Positions 16,469 through 25,204 of a DNA stretch of 31,854 bases are shown here, piece by piece. Numbering within the stretch: the stretch's first letter is position 1; each line of letters begins with the position of its first letter. The notes under the pieces are model-generated. The model had not been told where the DNA came from. It was given only the letters and a program-made list of their open reading frames with translations, and did no database searches. Source of the DNA: an uncultured Lachnospiraceae bacterium (lineage in GTDB: Bacteria > Bacillota > Clostridia > Lachnospirales > Lachnospiraceae); contig CAJUMC010000032.1 in NCBI GenBank assembly GCA_910587085.1, forward strand, positions 1 through 31,854. Direction: 5' to 3'. A program made the position numbers and the translations under genes.

Positions 16469-17908
16469 TTATACATCATCCTGTTGTTCCAGGCAAGTAA
16501 AGATATAATAAATCTCTGCAAGCCCGAGCATATCTCCCGGTTTCAGTTCTTTGTGAACCTTCGGCGTCAGACGTTCCCCGTTTACTGTTGTACCGTTCAG
16601 CGAATTCAGATCCATCACATAGTGCCTCCCGCCCTGCCGTACCAGCCGGGCATGCCGTCGGCTGATGACGGAGTCCTGCAGGCAGCCGAAATATCCTGTA
16701 CCTTTCTTCTCCTTGCCAAGCTCGAACGGGTATCCTGTCAGAACAATTTTTGCTCGTCCGCCGTCCATCGGTTCCAGCGCATAACTCCTTTCTTTACCGT
16801 TCAGCAGGACAGTATCCCCGGGCGCACACAGCAGCACGGTATCGTCCAAAAACTCAGGGGAAGGTTCAAGCGGCATGGTGTCAATTCCATCCATGGCTAA
16901 GGCACCTGCTGTTCCGGAGATCTCATTTCCCCCGGAGTACACTCCTGCTGCTTCATCATCCGGCTTGTCCGTAAATCCCTTTGTCTGTCCAGATGACCTG
17001 TAATATTTTTCCGCCGCACAAGAAGCATCGCTCGAATTAGCCGGCCCCTTTCTGAGGGTATCCAGCAGCCATTGCATCACCTTCCTGTATGTACTTTCAT
17101 TTTTCGGAGTTTTCGATTCCTTTCTTTTACCGTCCGGACAGTTTTCATTTCTTTTCAGAAGCCTCCCATCTCTTTTCAGAAACTTCCCATTTCTTTTCAA
17201 AAGCTTCCGTATGTTCTCTGATATCCGGCCTTTTTTGTTCTCCGGCACCAGTCCGTCCTCCGGCAGATACCTGCCCTCCGTTGTTTTTTTGTTCCGCTCT
17301 TCCGGTCGGGGCGTCAGGATCTCATGAAAATCCTTTCTTTCCAGATAGCTTTGCTCCTCCTCCTTTTGCGCCTCAAGAATCTCTCCGCAGAGTTTACGCA
17401 GGCTGAAAATGCCGCTTCCCTTCTGGCGTATTCTCGCATGCAGCAGGTATACCAGGGATACCGATGCTCTGTCCTCATAATTCAGGCAGCTCATCAGCTC
17501 CTCAAACAGCCCGGCCAGCTGTTCCCTGATATCTTTTCCGTAATCCGGAAGATACAAAAAGCTATATTCCTTTCCGTCAAAATAAATATCCTGCAGGCTC
17601 AGCAGCATATCCTCCTGCGCGAGCAGATAACTTTCCAGTATTATCCCCGTATCTTCGATCTGTCGCATCAGTGTGCTGATTTCAGCTGTACCAGGTGAAA
17701 TTCTGCTGAATTGCTCCGCCAGAGTAAGGCTGCTTCCCGTTTCATACCTGTATTGAATATGTTCGTTAAATGCCTGCATTTTCACTGGAACTATCCCGGC
17801 AATCCGGTTTTTCTGCAGCATTTCCTCCTTATAACTCTCTTCCTTCAATGGGACGGAAAGCAGCAGACAGCCATCCTTCTGCTCTCTTATAAACGGCGGA
17901 TCACTCAT
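16469..17908 (-). CDS. FHA-domain protein with a DUF6382-like N terminus
   Basis: About 479 residues from the ATG at 17908, with GGAAGG upstream; an ATG nine codons earlier is possible. The N-terminal about 185 residues match, from memory, DUF6382, the domain often placed before FHA in Clostridia. A basic linker includes three heptapeptide repeats (LLKRNGK, FLKRDGR, LLKRNEN) coded by a 21-nt tandem repeat. The C-terminal FHA domain (about 388-473) has the phosphothreonine-binding residues SRRHA (416-420) and NSLNGT (435-440). No membrane helix is visible. It follows the tad genes and probably links phospho-signalling to the pilus system. Confidence 0.8.
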   Translation of the reverse strand: MSDPPFIREQKDGCLLLSVPLKEESYKEEMLQKNRIAGIVPVKMQAFNEHIQYRYETGSSLTLAEQFSRISPGTAEISTLMRQIEDTGIILESYLLAQEDMLLSLQDIYFDGKEYSFLYLPDYGKDIREQLAGLFEELMSCLNYEDRASVSLVYLLHARIRQKGSGIFSLRKLCGEILEAQKEEEQSYLERKDFHEILTPRPEERNKKTTEGRYLPEDGLVPENKKGRISENIRKLLKRNGKFLKRDGRLLKRNENCPDGKRKESKTPKNESTYRKVMQWLLDTLRKGPANSSDASCAAEKYYRSSGQTKGFTDKPDDEAAGVYSGGNEISGTAGALAMDGIDTMPLEPSPEFLDDTVLLCAPGDTVLLNGKERSYALEPMDGGRAKIVLTGYPFELGKEKKGTGYFGCLQDSVISRRHARLVRQGGRHYVMDLNSLNGTTVNGERLTPKVHKELKPGDMLGLAEIYYIFTCLEQQDDV

Positions 17909-18003
17909 CGTTTCCTTCCCCTCACACATTCCCATTCCTTTTCCAGCCCCTCCCTTTTCAAAGACTTTAACAATCGAATTTTAATGCATATAACCGTCCG
18001 GCG

Positions 18004-18510
18004 CTACCGGCTCTGCAGCAGAACGCTTACCGCTCGCGTCAGTTCCTCGCGCACTATAAACAGCACGGTTCTTTTCCAGGCCAATCCGGTAAACTCTTCC
18101 GGAACGAGCCACGAAAATAAGAGCGGACGACGGCAGCGGAAATAAGCATCTGCTTTCAGGCCCAGACCTGCTTTCTCTATATGAACGGCTTCGGTCTGAA
18201 ATAAAAAAAGCCGGTTTTCCAGTTCCTGATAAAACCACTCCTGCATTTTTACTTTCTCCCTTTCTGATGCAGAAACAGCATAAAGAAGTCCTCGTTTTGT
18301 CATCGCGGGCTTCGGAAGATGACCATCATAAGGTTCTGTTCCATAAACAAAATAATCATCCGCTCTGCTATACAGACGCTGAAGCGAATTTTCAATAACC
18401 AGTCTGTCATGCAGATACATCGCCAGCCATATAACAAACAAAATTAAAAGAATAAGGAGCGGCAGTAAAAAGGCCGCCTCCACAGTAATACTCCCCTTCC
18501 GCTTTTTCAT
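18004..18510 (-). CDS. TadE-like pseudopilin
   Basis: A 168-residue protein with the TadE-type start KGSITVEAAFLLP: a short basic N terminus, Gly6, Glu11 and one long hydrophobic segment (about 12-33). The rest is soluble and charged. In Tad systems such pseudopilins are cut and methylated by the same prepilin peptidase that processes the pilin; the peptidase gene is just upstream, 16 nt away. It is the second TadE-like gene of this locus. Confidence 0.8.
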   Translation of the reverse strand: MKKRKGSITVEAAFLLPLLILLILFVIWLAMYLHDRLVIENSLQRLYSRADDYFVYGTEPYDGHLPKPAMTKRGLLYAVSASEREKVKMQEWFYQELENRLFLFQTEAVHIEKAGLGLKADAYFRCRRPLLFSWLVPEEFTGLAWKRTVLFIVREELTRAVSVLLQSR

Positions 18511-18526
18511 TTTGTGCCTCCTGTTC

Positions 18527-18949
18527 TCATCCTCCTCCGCCTCCTGCTAAAAGCAGCACCTGCGCTGCAGTCAGAAAAGGAACAAAGGGCATTTCATAAT
18601 TCCGGGACTTACGTCTGAAAATAAGAAGCCCGCCTGCCCATACTGCACTGAAAAGCAGAGCAGTCAGAAAAAGCTCTGTATTCTCCCGAATTCCCAGCAG
18701 AAGCCCGGTTGCTGTAAGAAGTATTGCATCCCCCATTCCGAATCTTCCTCCGGAAAGCCTGCTCACAAGCATCAGCAGACCGCCCTCCGCACAGCCTGCC
18801 ACACCTGTCCACAATGTTCCCTCCGCAAATCGTATCAGAAGCGCGGCCAGAACTGTACAGATCAGTCCTTTTGTGTTGAGCTCCTTTTTTCTTATATCTG
18901 TCAGACAGAAGCCTGCCAACAACAAAAGGGAAAATATCCGTTTTATCAT
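18527..18949 (-). CDS. Prepilin peptidase (A24 family, TadV/CpaA-like)
   Basis: A 140-residue multi-pass membrane protein starting at the ATG 18949, which has GGAGG at ideal distance. It has the two aspartates of the A24 family: Asp18 in LTDIRKKELN and Asp74 in GMGDAILL. Four to five hydrophobic segments complete the short TadV-like form, without the N-terminal methylase domain of PilD. It should cleave the Flp-like prepilin (22514-22840) and the TadE-like proteins of this locus. Confidence 0.9.
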   Translation of the reverse strand: MIKRIFSLLLLAGFCLTDIRKKELNTKGLICTVLAALLIRFAEGTLWTGVAGCAEGGLLMLVSRLSGGRFGMGDAILLTATGLLLGIRENTELFLTALLFSAVWAGGLLIFRRKSRNYEMPFVPFLTAAQVLLLAGGGGG

Positions 18950-18987
18950 TATATTACCTCCATGCTGCCATGCTGCTCTGGCGTTTA

Positions 18988-19851
18988 TTAACCGGCTGCA
19001 CATTTGCTGCACGGCCTGTATTTTTCTGCTTCCTGAACTGTTATTTTCTTTACGCTGCGCTTAATCCTGCTGCAATCTTTGGCGGAATGATAATGGGTTC
19101 CGGTTTTTGTAACCCATACCACTGCAGGGCAATTCTGCGGAGCCACGCAGCTTGCGCACGGATAATAGATGCCTCCGCTGGCATTTCTGCTTTGACCGAT
19201 ACGGTCAAAAGCCTTTTGCTGCAGGCTCGGTTTAATATAAGTGCAATCCCTGCTTTTATGATACACGGTTCCTGTTTCCGTCACGTAGACAAAGCCATCC
19301 TCTGTCTCCTTTTCCGTTTCCTCCCCGAAAAGTTCAAGCTCTCCATCCCCCGAAAAGCTCCGCATCAAAAATCTCTTTTCCAGAGTTACGTCAGGCAGAA
19401 GCTCATGAAATACAGGAAATTTCAGCTGACAGGAGATGCAGATTACGGTCATCTCATCTTCTGCATAAATATCAGACCCCAAATAAGAAATCCCATCCAG
19501 CCCGCCCATTATAAGCTCCCCTGTCAGACTGTCCTCCGGCAGGCTCCGATGCAGGGATGACCGGAACCAGGCCCTGCTCCCCGCTCCCCTCAGCAGTTCT
19601 AAGGCGGCTTCCGCCACAGCTTCATAACCCTCCAGTTTTTTCTCTGCCAGTTCCAGCTCTGCTCCTGCATATTTCAGCAGATATCCGCAGTCTGAAACCG
19701 TCTGCATCACTTCAAGTCCGGCATAAGTGAGCTGCTGCTCAGCCCACAGGATTCGAAAAAGGTGCAGAAAAAACAGAATTATACTAACTGCGGCCGGAAG
19801 CAGCAGAGCTGTCTCTACGGTCAGTGAGCCTTTTTTATTTTTCTGTTTCAT
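18988..19851 (-). CDS. TadE-like pseudopilin with two C-terminal Zn-ribbon-like motifs
   Basis: A 287-residue protein. It starts with the TadE-type pattern KGSLTVETALLLP (Gly8, Glu13, then a hydrophobic segment to about 35). The middle is soluble. The C-terminal 100 residues hold two tandem copies of one motif: ETGTVYHKSRDC...YYPCASC (His198, Cys203, Cys232, Cys235) and KTGTHYHSAKDC...YRPCSKC (His255, Cys260, Cys281, Cys284). The pattern resembles the Ada-type zinc-binding end seen at the tails of some secreted nucleases and ComEC-like proteins. Both motifs have one His and three Cys. The fusion to a pseudopilin is unusual. It lies 207 nt after the DUF5702-like gene, across a long inverted repeat. 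Confidence 0.8.
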   Translation of the reverse strand: MKQKNKKGSLTVETALLLPAAVSIILFFLHLFRILWAEQQLTYAGLEVMQTVSDCGYLLKYAGAELELAEKKLEGYEAVAEAALELLRGAGSRAWFRSSLHRSLPEDSLTGELIMGGLDGISYLGSDIYAEDEMTVICISCQLKFPVFHELLPDVTLEKRFLMRSFSGDGELELFGEETEKETEDGFVYVTETGTVYHKSRDCTYIKPSLQQKAFDRIGQSRNASGGIYYPCASCVAPQNCPAVVWVTKTGTHYHSAKDCSRIKRSVKKITVQEAEKYRPCSKCAAG

Positions 19852-19867
19852 TTCTCACGCCTCCTGC

Positions 19868-19961
19868 TGCGGACAGAAGTCTGTTCTTTTCCCGGATAAC
19901 TTTGGCTTTCTGGAGAGAATTCAAGTTTTTAGTTTATGAAAAGAACAGACCTCTGTCCGCA
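19868..19961. repeat. 24-bp inverted repeat inside the tad operon
   Basis: The arms 19868-19891 and 19938-19961 are inverted copies with one mismatch in 24, around a 46-nt AT-rich centre. They lie in the 207-bp gap between the DUF5702-like gene and the next TadE-like gene, both on the minus strand. As RNA it folds into a long hairpin without a T-run after either arm, so it is not an ordinary terminator. No target-site duplication is visible. It could be a processing/stability hairpin or the remnant of a miniature element. Confidence 0.85.
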
Positions 19962-20058
19962 TTTGTTCACACTGGTTACCTTATTGACCGCTGTGCTGCT
20001 TCGTTACGTACGGGTCAGATACCACTTTCCTGTTCCGATTCCTGCTTTGCAGAAACCT

Positions 20059-22482
20059 TTAATATGAAATTCCATATCTGCAGTTATGCTTTATTTCATC
20101 CGGCAGCAGAATCCCGGCTGCCTGTAGAAATCGAATCGGCACTGCGGCCTCAGCACTTGCCGTAACACTGTAAACACAGTTTTTCATGCGGAAGCTGTCG
20201 TCATATTTCAGGCGCACCATCTGCTGAGCTACATCCATCGCTGCCAGCGTTCTGCCTTCCTTCTCCTTCAGCAGCAAGAATAAATACAGATATTCCCTGT
20301 AACTCTTCAGCACCCCGCCGGCCTTCTCCTCTGACATTGCCTCCGCTTTTCTATCAATCATGCTTTTCGAAAAGACAGTAAGCTCTTTAAAATCAACTGC
20401 CTGTCTGCTGCGCTGAACAAAAAACTCAGTTTCACCTCCTCTTGCCAGACAAGCAGTCTCTGTCACAGCGCATTCGGCCGCCCACAGCATCCCGATCAGC
20501 AATTCTGTCAGCAGCACCAGGGCGCCGATCCCGGTAAACCCAACCAATGCTGTGGCCGCCTGCTTCATCTGGAGCCTGCATTCTCTGCTGGTATACAGTG
20601 CCAGCAGATTCATGGCACAGCGTATCAAAAAAATGCGGCTGATTGCCGACGACAGATTATCTGCATCGTGTCTCTCCCCAAATACTATGTATTCCAGCTG
20701 ATATGCAAGCCCTTCTGTCACCTCCGTTCCCACTGCCGGGTATCCTGACAGGACTGTCCCCGCCCCGTCCTTCCCGGAACTTTTCTCCTGACTGTCTGCA
20801 GCGCCCGGGTCTGTAAAATCCGAGTAATGTCCCGACAAATACTCGATGAACAGAGCCTGCTCCAGCATCTCCTCCATTCCTCTGCTCAAGGCCCCGAAAA
20901 CACCTGATTTCTCCAGCAGGAACAAGGCGTCCTCCTGACCATCAAAAAGGTCCCCCAGCGAAAAGCCCGGCCAGCTTCCCTCTTCGCCCACCCCTGCCGA
21001 AGGCAGATCAACCGGCTGGATGCTTCCCTTTGAAATGTTATCCGGTTCCTCCAGTACCAGCCCGGCCAGCCCGTATCGGATGAGCTGATAGATTACTCCC
21101 GTAATGGAGCCATTGCCGTCGGAGAGTACAATATCCTGATAGGAAAATACCAGCTTATCAGTCTGAAAGCCAAGAAGCACACTTTCCAGAGCCCTTAGCC
21201 CCGCCTCGCATTCCCACGGCATACCGACAGGTGCTGCACACAATGCTCCTGCTTTGATCTCCGCATTTCTGAGCACCTCCGCATTATGCAGCAGCGCACT
21301 TTTCATCCCCTCAATATCCTTCAGAAATCCCGCCTGATTCTCCAGGCTGAGCTGCGACAACAGCTTGTCATTCTGCTCCTTCAGCTCAGTATAAATTTCC
21401 TCAGGCAGCCCCGCTTTGTCTCCTTCCAGTTCCTCCGCATACTCCTGCAGCTGCTTCCGTGCCGCGATCCGCTCACCGTCAAGCCGTTCGATCAGAACAA
21501 TTGCCTGTTCCGCTTTCTGCCGTGAAGTCTGAATCATGGAATAAAGAGAGGAAAGCAGCATATAGTATTCGTTCTGTGCTTCGGATATCGCACCAGCCTG
21601 AACTTCCATCTCCGCCAGAAGCTCATCTTCCAGCTCTTTCCCTTTTCCTTTCGTTTTCTTGTATTCCTCCCGGAGCCGTTCGAATTCCTGCTCCGCGCCA
21701 TACATGACGGATCTTCTGTTAAGCATATCCCGGATCATTTCGGACGGCCCGCAGTAATGCCACCACTGCGCGCGAAACAGTTCTTTATTTCCCGGAACCA
21801 GCCTTTCCTGCACCAGAGCACCCGGAGCCATCTTTTTTACAAAGGCATCTGCCATCCTCGGCTGCCCGACTATATTTCTGAGGACACAGCTTCCGTCCGT
21901 TTTGAAACCGTCGACGCATTCCAGAAGCTCCAGCAGCGTTTGTTCGACTCTTGCGGTTCCCTGCTGCGCCCTCATTGTCTTCTGAAGCACTAAACCAACC
22001 TGCTGTGCTTCTCTGAGCTGATCAGCCGAGGCGAAAAGCCATTCCGCAAGTCCCCCTGCAGCCTGGTATTTGGCATACTGTATTGCCTGTTCATAGAAGG
22101 CGGCTCCTCCGCTTTCTGTCAGCATGACAGCGGAGTCTATTTTTACATTTTCAAATGTTGGTTCCAGCCAGGAATTCCCTCCGGTATTCTGGTGTAAAAA
22201 CCACTCCAATTCACTTTCAAGCGCTTTGTCTTCCTCGCTGTTCTCCGGGATGCAACGTGCAAAAATATGATAGTTTTCATACAGCGGCAGAGAATAACTC
22301 CCCAGAAGGGATTTTACACTTACTTCCATTATCCTCTCCGCTATCCCCCTGCAGGCACCGACATGCGCCGATTCCAGCAGAACTGTCAGAAGCGCTATTA
22401 TCAGCAAAAGCGACAGACTGAAAAATGCGGTTATCGCCCCTTTTTCTTCCCTTTCCGCATTTATAACGGCACCTCTCATCAC
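20059..22482 (-). CDS. Large DUF5702-like protein of the Tad locus
   Basis: An 807-residue protein. It has a short N-terminal part, KGAITAFFSLSLLLIIALLTVLLESA (14-39) giving a membrane helix, and a second hydrophobic segment near 643-670. The long middle is predicted outside, with helical regions rich in Gln/Glu. From memory this is DUF5702, a family found in Tad loci of Clostridia; the ITAFFSL start resembles TadG/pseudopilin N termini. A structural role in pilus assembly is inferred. The start is a GTG (22482) or the ATG right after it, behind AGAGGGGG. It lies 31 nt after the prepilin gene. Confidence 0.75.
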   Translation of the reverse strand: MMRGAVINAEREEKGAITAFFSLSLLLIIALLTVLLESAHVGACRGIAERIMEVSVKSLLGSYSLPLYENYHIFARCIPENSEEDKALESELEWFLHQNTGGNSWLEPTFENVKIDSAVMLTESGGAAFYEQAIQYAKYQAAGGLAEWLFASADQLREAQQVGLVLQKTMRAQQGTARVEQTLLELLECVDGFKTDGSCVLRNIVGQPRMADAFVKKMAPGALVQERLVPGNKELFRAQWWHYCGPSEMIRDMLNRRSVMYGAEQEFERLREEYKKTKGKGKELEDELLAEMEVQAGAISEAQNEYYMLLSSLYSMIQTSRQKAEQAIVLIERLDGERIAARKQLQEYAEELEGDKAGLPEEIYTELKEQNDKLLSQLSLENQAGFLKDIEGMKSALLHNAEVLRNAEIKAGALCAAPVGMPWECEAGLRALESVLLGFQTDKLVFSYQDIVLSDGNGSITGVIYQLIRYGLAGLVLEEPDNISKGSIQPVDLPSAGVGEEGSWPGFSLGDLFDGQEDALFLLEKSGVFGALSRGMEEMLEQALFIEYLSGHYSDFTDPGAADSQEKSSGKDGAGTVLSGYPAVGTEVTEGLAYQLEYIVFGERHDADNLSSAISRIFLIRCAMNLLALYTSRECRLQMKQAATALVGFTGIGALVLLTELLIGMLWAAECAVTETACLARGGETEFFVQRSRQAVDFKELTVFSKSMIDRKAEAMSEEKAGGVLKSYREYLYLFLLLKEKEGRTLAAMDVAQQMVRLKYDDSFRMKNCVYSVTASAEAAVPIRFLQAAGILLPDEIKHNCRYGISY

Positions 22483-22513
22483 AATCCCCCTCTCACAGCA
22501 CCCCGGCAGCAGC

Positions 22514-22840
22514 TCAAATCCCTATTTTTCCTGCCCCCTTGCTGATATCGTTCAGCGCGTTTGTCACAATGCCCTTGATCTGTGTCTGAAACAGCAGTAC
22601 AAGACCGATCAGAATTACCAGAATCAAAATAATCTCCACCACGCCGATTCCTCTGTTATCTGCCGAAAGCACAGTGATTTCATTCTGTTTTCCGTTCTCA
22701 TTTTGTACTGCATCTTCTTCCTGTTTTTCTGCTTCAAACTGCATTCCGCTTACCTCCCGGCATCTGTTTTCGTTCTGAACTTCATTTTTTGCGGTTTCCG
22801 CGTTGCCCATATCTGCTTTTTCCGTATTCCCTTTATACAT
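22514..22840 (-). CDS. flp: Flp-like type IVb prepilin with long leader
   Basis: A 108-residue prepilin. The mature part starts at the type IVb cleavage site NRG|IGVVE: Gly64, new N terminus Ile65, and the conserved Glu69 at +5. A hydrophobic helix (about 67-86) and a short tail, GAGKIGI, follow. Such Flp1-like pilins are normally 50-70 residues with a leader of fewer than 25. Here the leader is 64 residues, rich in Glu, Asn, Gln and Lys. The start ATG has a perfect AGGAGG 9 nt upstream, so the long leader is supported. It is the probable main subunit of the pilus. Confidence 0.85.
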   Translation of the reverse strand: MYKGNTEKADMGNAETAKNEVQNENRCREVSGMQFEAEKQEEDAVQNENGKQNEITVLSADNRGIGVVEIILILVILIGLVLLFQTQIKGIVTNALNDISKGAGKIGI

Positions 22841-23003
22841 TTTTCCTTCCTCCTGTTCACCGTTTGTGCCGGCACCATTACCGGCATGGATTTTTCTTTT
22901 ATTTTCGCCTATCTTTCGCTGCTTCGCTGCCCGCCAATATACAGCCTATTTGAGTTGCCGTACTACAGCACCGCCCCCGTCAATGCTGCACCATTTTCCG
23001 CTT

Positions 23004-23066
23004 CCGGAAATTCATCCGTTCATAAGGGAAGTTTCCGAAAATTCATCCGCTCATAAGGAGAAGCTT
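23004..23066. repeat. 31-bp tandem duplication across the tadC stop
   Basis: Two head-to-tail copies (23004-23034 and 23035-23066) share ATTCATCCG(T/C)TCATAAGG. The tadC stop codon lies inside the right copy, so the left copy is a second, untranslated version of the gene's 3' end. Each copy keeps a TTATGA block on the minus strand. Confidence 0.75.
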
Positions 23067-24304
23067 GAAAACGCAGGAATCAGTATTATGATAAGCACCA
23101 GTATCAGCATTCCGCCCATAGGCAGCAGCAGCCTTGTTCCCGCTTCCTCTCCTCTTCTTCTCGCCTGTGCCATCCGCTCAGAAAATACCTCATGTGCTTC
23201 CGTCTCCAGAAGCTCCGCAATACCGCGGGAACCCTTTTTGAGATTCTGTGATAATATAGCCGCGAACCGCAGATAAGGTAATAGTCCGCAGCGTCTGCCG
23301 AATATTTCATAAGCCTGAAGTTCCGGCATTCCGACTTCCAGCTGTGCCGTGGTGCGCCTCATTTCCTCATAAACATAGCGGCTTCGTCCGCCTTTTTTGT
23401 AATCCTCTGTCATTCGTTCCCAGGCCCCGCGGACATTCATTCCTGCCCCCAAAAGCAGCAGAAATCTGCTCAGAAAATCAGGATAATCGGCAAGCAGCTG
23501 CCTTTCTCTCTTTTTCATGCGGCTTCGAAGCTCCGATGTTTCACGTAGGCAGATCAGCACCATCGCGCCGACCCAGAGCAGCAGATATATTTTTTGGCTG
23601 CTGCCTCCGCCTTCCTCCTCCCACCGAAGCTCACCGTCGGATATTGTCTGCGGCAGTTCCAGATAATCAAGCCTTGACGTTCTTGCCCCGCTCTCCTCAA
23701 CCGCACGGCGAACCTCCTGCTCAAACAATTCCTGTCCGCTGTACGGGTAAGGCAGCACTACGACCGAATAGCTTTTCGTTCGGCTTTCATCACCGTATGT
23801 TACTGTCGCCTGAAGCAGCAGCTGTTCCGGCTCTTCCAGCTCGAAATTACACAGCTCTCCGTCGGCCTTCAATATTTGACTGTCCGAAACTTCCCAGGTT
23901 ACCTTAGTTTCGAGCTCCGGAAGGGAAGCTGACAGCACAAGGGGATACTCCACTGTGAGCAGAGAAGCGTTTTTCCCGCACATTTCTTTTTCCAGCGTTG
24001 CAAAGGCTTTATCAAACAGTTCGTCCAGTTCCCTCCCCGTTTTCACCCGCGCGTCAACATCCAGCAAAAGCCGCATGGAATATACCCCGTTTCCCACACG
24101 GAGAAGGATTTCGCTGCTTCCCCTCTCAGGGCGCACTATCCTGTTTTCCCCGTAGATTGCAGACTCTTCCCGGCTTCCGGCCGCAGATATCACCAGCAAA
24201 GCGCCGAGCAGCAAACCGACGGAAATTACCTTTATTTTTCTTTTCCTCTCGAAACGTTTTTCACAGAGTTCCGCTTTTTCCATCGGATAAAGCATTCCGA
24301 GCAT
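23051..24304 (-). CDS. tadC: TadC-like inner-membrane protein with an Ig-like insertion
   Basis: About 417 residues from the ATG 24304, which follows AGGAG; a TTG seven codons earlier is less well placed. One membrane helix lies near 26-44. An extracytoplasmic region of about 200 residues follows, and at about 115-185 it resembles an atrophied bacterial Ig domain (LPELETKVTWEVSDSQI...QLLLQATVTYGDESRTKSYSVVVL). Then come a helix near 240-254 and the T2SSF-type core (ADYPDFLSRFLLLLGAGMNVRGAWERM; GIAELLETEAHEVFSERM), and a last helix. TadB and TadC form the platform for the TadA motor. Ordinary TadC proteins lack the insertion. Confidence 0.8.
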   Translation of the reverse strand: MLGMLYPMEKAELCEKRFERKRKIKVISVGLLLGALLVISAAGSREESAIYGENRIVRPERGSSEILLRVGNGVYSMRLLLDVDARVKTGRELDELFDKAFATLEKEMCGKNASLLTVEYPLVLSASLPELETKVTWEVSDSQILKADGELCNFELEEPEQLLLQATVTYGDESRTKSYSVVVLPYPYSGQELFEQEVRRAVEESGARTSRLDYLELPQTISDGELRWEEEGGGSSQKIYLLLWVGAMVLICLRETSELRSRMKKRERQLLADYPDFLSRFLLLLGAGMNVRGAWERMTEDYKKGGRSRYVYEEMRRTTAQLEVGMPELQAYEIFGRRCGLLPYLRFAAILSQNLKKGSRGIAELLETEAHEVFSERMAQARRRGEEAGTRLLLPMGGMLILVLIIILIPAFSSFSL

Positions 24305-24436
24305 GTCTCTTATCTCCTGCTTCAAATTTCAGATCCATCCTCCTTTCGTTTTGCCTGAACTCCGGCCAGAGAAATATGTTTTACTCAGGCTGCCGCCCGC
24401 CTCATAAAATGGGTTGAATCCCACAATTTGACCCGT

Positions 24437-25183
24437 CTAAAGCTCTATTTCCGTAATACGCTCCATCAGCCATGCCAGAAACAGATAGGCCAGCAGCATT
24501 GCTGTCATCAGGATTCTGCCGAAGGCCCCCTCATAAAGCATGTCGAGAAACCCCGGAGAGCAAAGCCTGAAATATACGAGAATTCCTGGCGGAATCAGCC
24601 GCATCACTCTGCATTCGAGCCGCTTTGCCGTCAGTATCGTGTGGATCTCGCGTTTCACCTCCGTCTTGCCGGACACTACGGCCGCCGCCGAACGTATGAT
24701 GCGGAGCAGATCTCCGCCGCTCCGCTTCGCTGTCGTATACAGCTCGGCAAAGCTCTGCGCCTCCTCCAGGCCGCTTCGTTCCGCAAAGCCGCGGAACGCT
24801 TCCTCTGCCGGAACCGAATTTTCCATCGCTCTGCATATTCCGCTCAGCTCCCGCCGTATCCATGAATCCCCTGAATACAGACAGGCGAGATCCTTTTCTG
24901 CGGCCGCCGCCGCGTTTTCCATGGAATAGCCCGCTTCCAGGCAAGCGCCGAGACTTGTCAGCGCATCGCGGAACTCCGCCATTCTTCGAAGCCTTTCCTC
25001 CTGCTCGGCTCTTTTACGGATTCGGGAAAGATACAGCGCAAAGCCCGGCAGCAGAAGCAGTCCGCTAAACCAGCTGTCATAGAGCAGCAAACCAGATACA
25101 AGACAAAGCAGCGTATATTTTGCCGCTGAAATAAAGAACATTTTTATATCGGGCCGGGCCGCGGATCTTCTTTGATTTATCAT
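24437..25183 (-). CDS. tadB: TadB-like pilus assembly protein (T2SSF)
   Basis: A 248-residue membrane protein with the GspF/T2SSF pattern: N-terminal hydrophobic pair (about 19-55), then FRDALTSLGACLEAGYSMENA, FAERSGLEEAQSFAELYTTAKRSGGDLLRII and a C-terminal hydrophobic pair. Together with the next gene it should form the inner-membrane platform that couples to TadA. The ATG is preceded by GGAGGAG. The gap from tadA is 21 nt, so the two are translated from one message. A 132-nt gap (to the chosen start) with no feature I can name separates it from tadC. Confidence 0.88.
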   Translation of the reverse strand: MINQRRSAARPDIKMFFISAAKYTLLCLVSGLLLYDSWFSGLLLLPGFALYLSRIRKRAEQEERLRRMAEFRDALTSLGACLEAGYSMENAAAAAEKDLACLYSGDSWIRRELSGICRAMENSVPAEEAFRGFAERSGLEEAQSFAELYTTAKRSGGDLLRIIRSAAAVVSGKTEVKREIHTILTAKRLECRVMRLIPPGILVYFRLCSPGFLDMLYEGAFGRILMTAMLLAYLFLAWLMERITEIEL

Positions 25184-25204
25184 TGCCGTCTCCTCCTCCG
25201 CACT

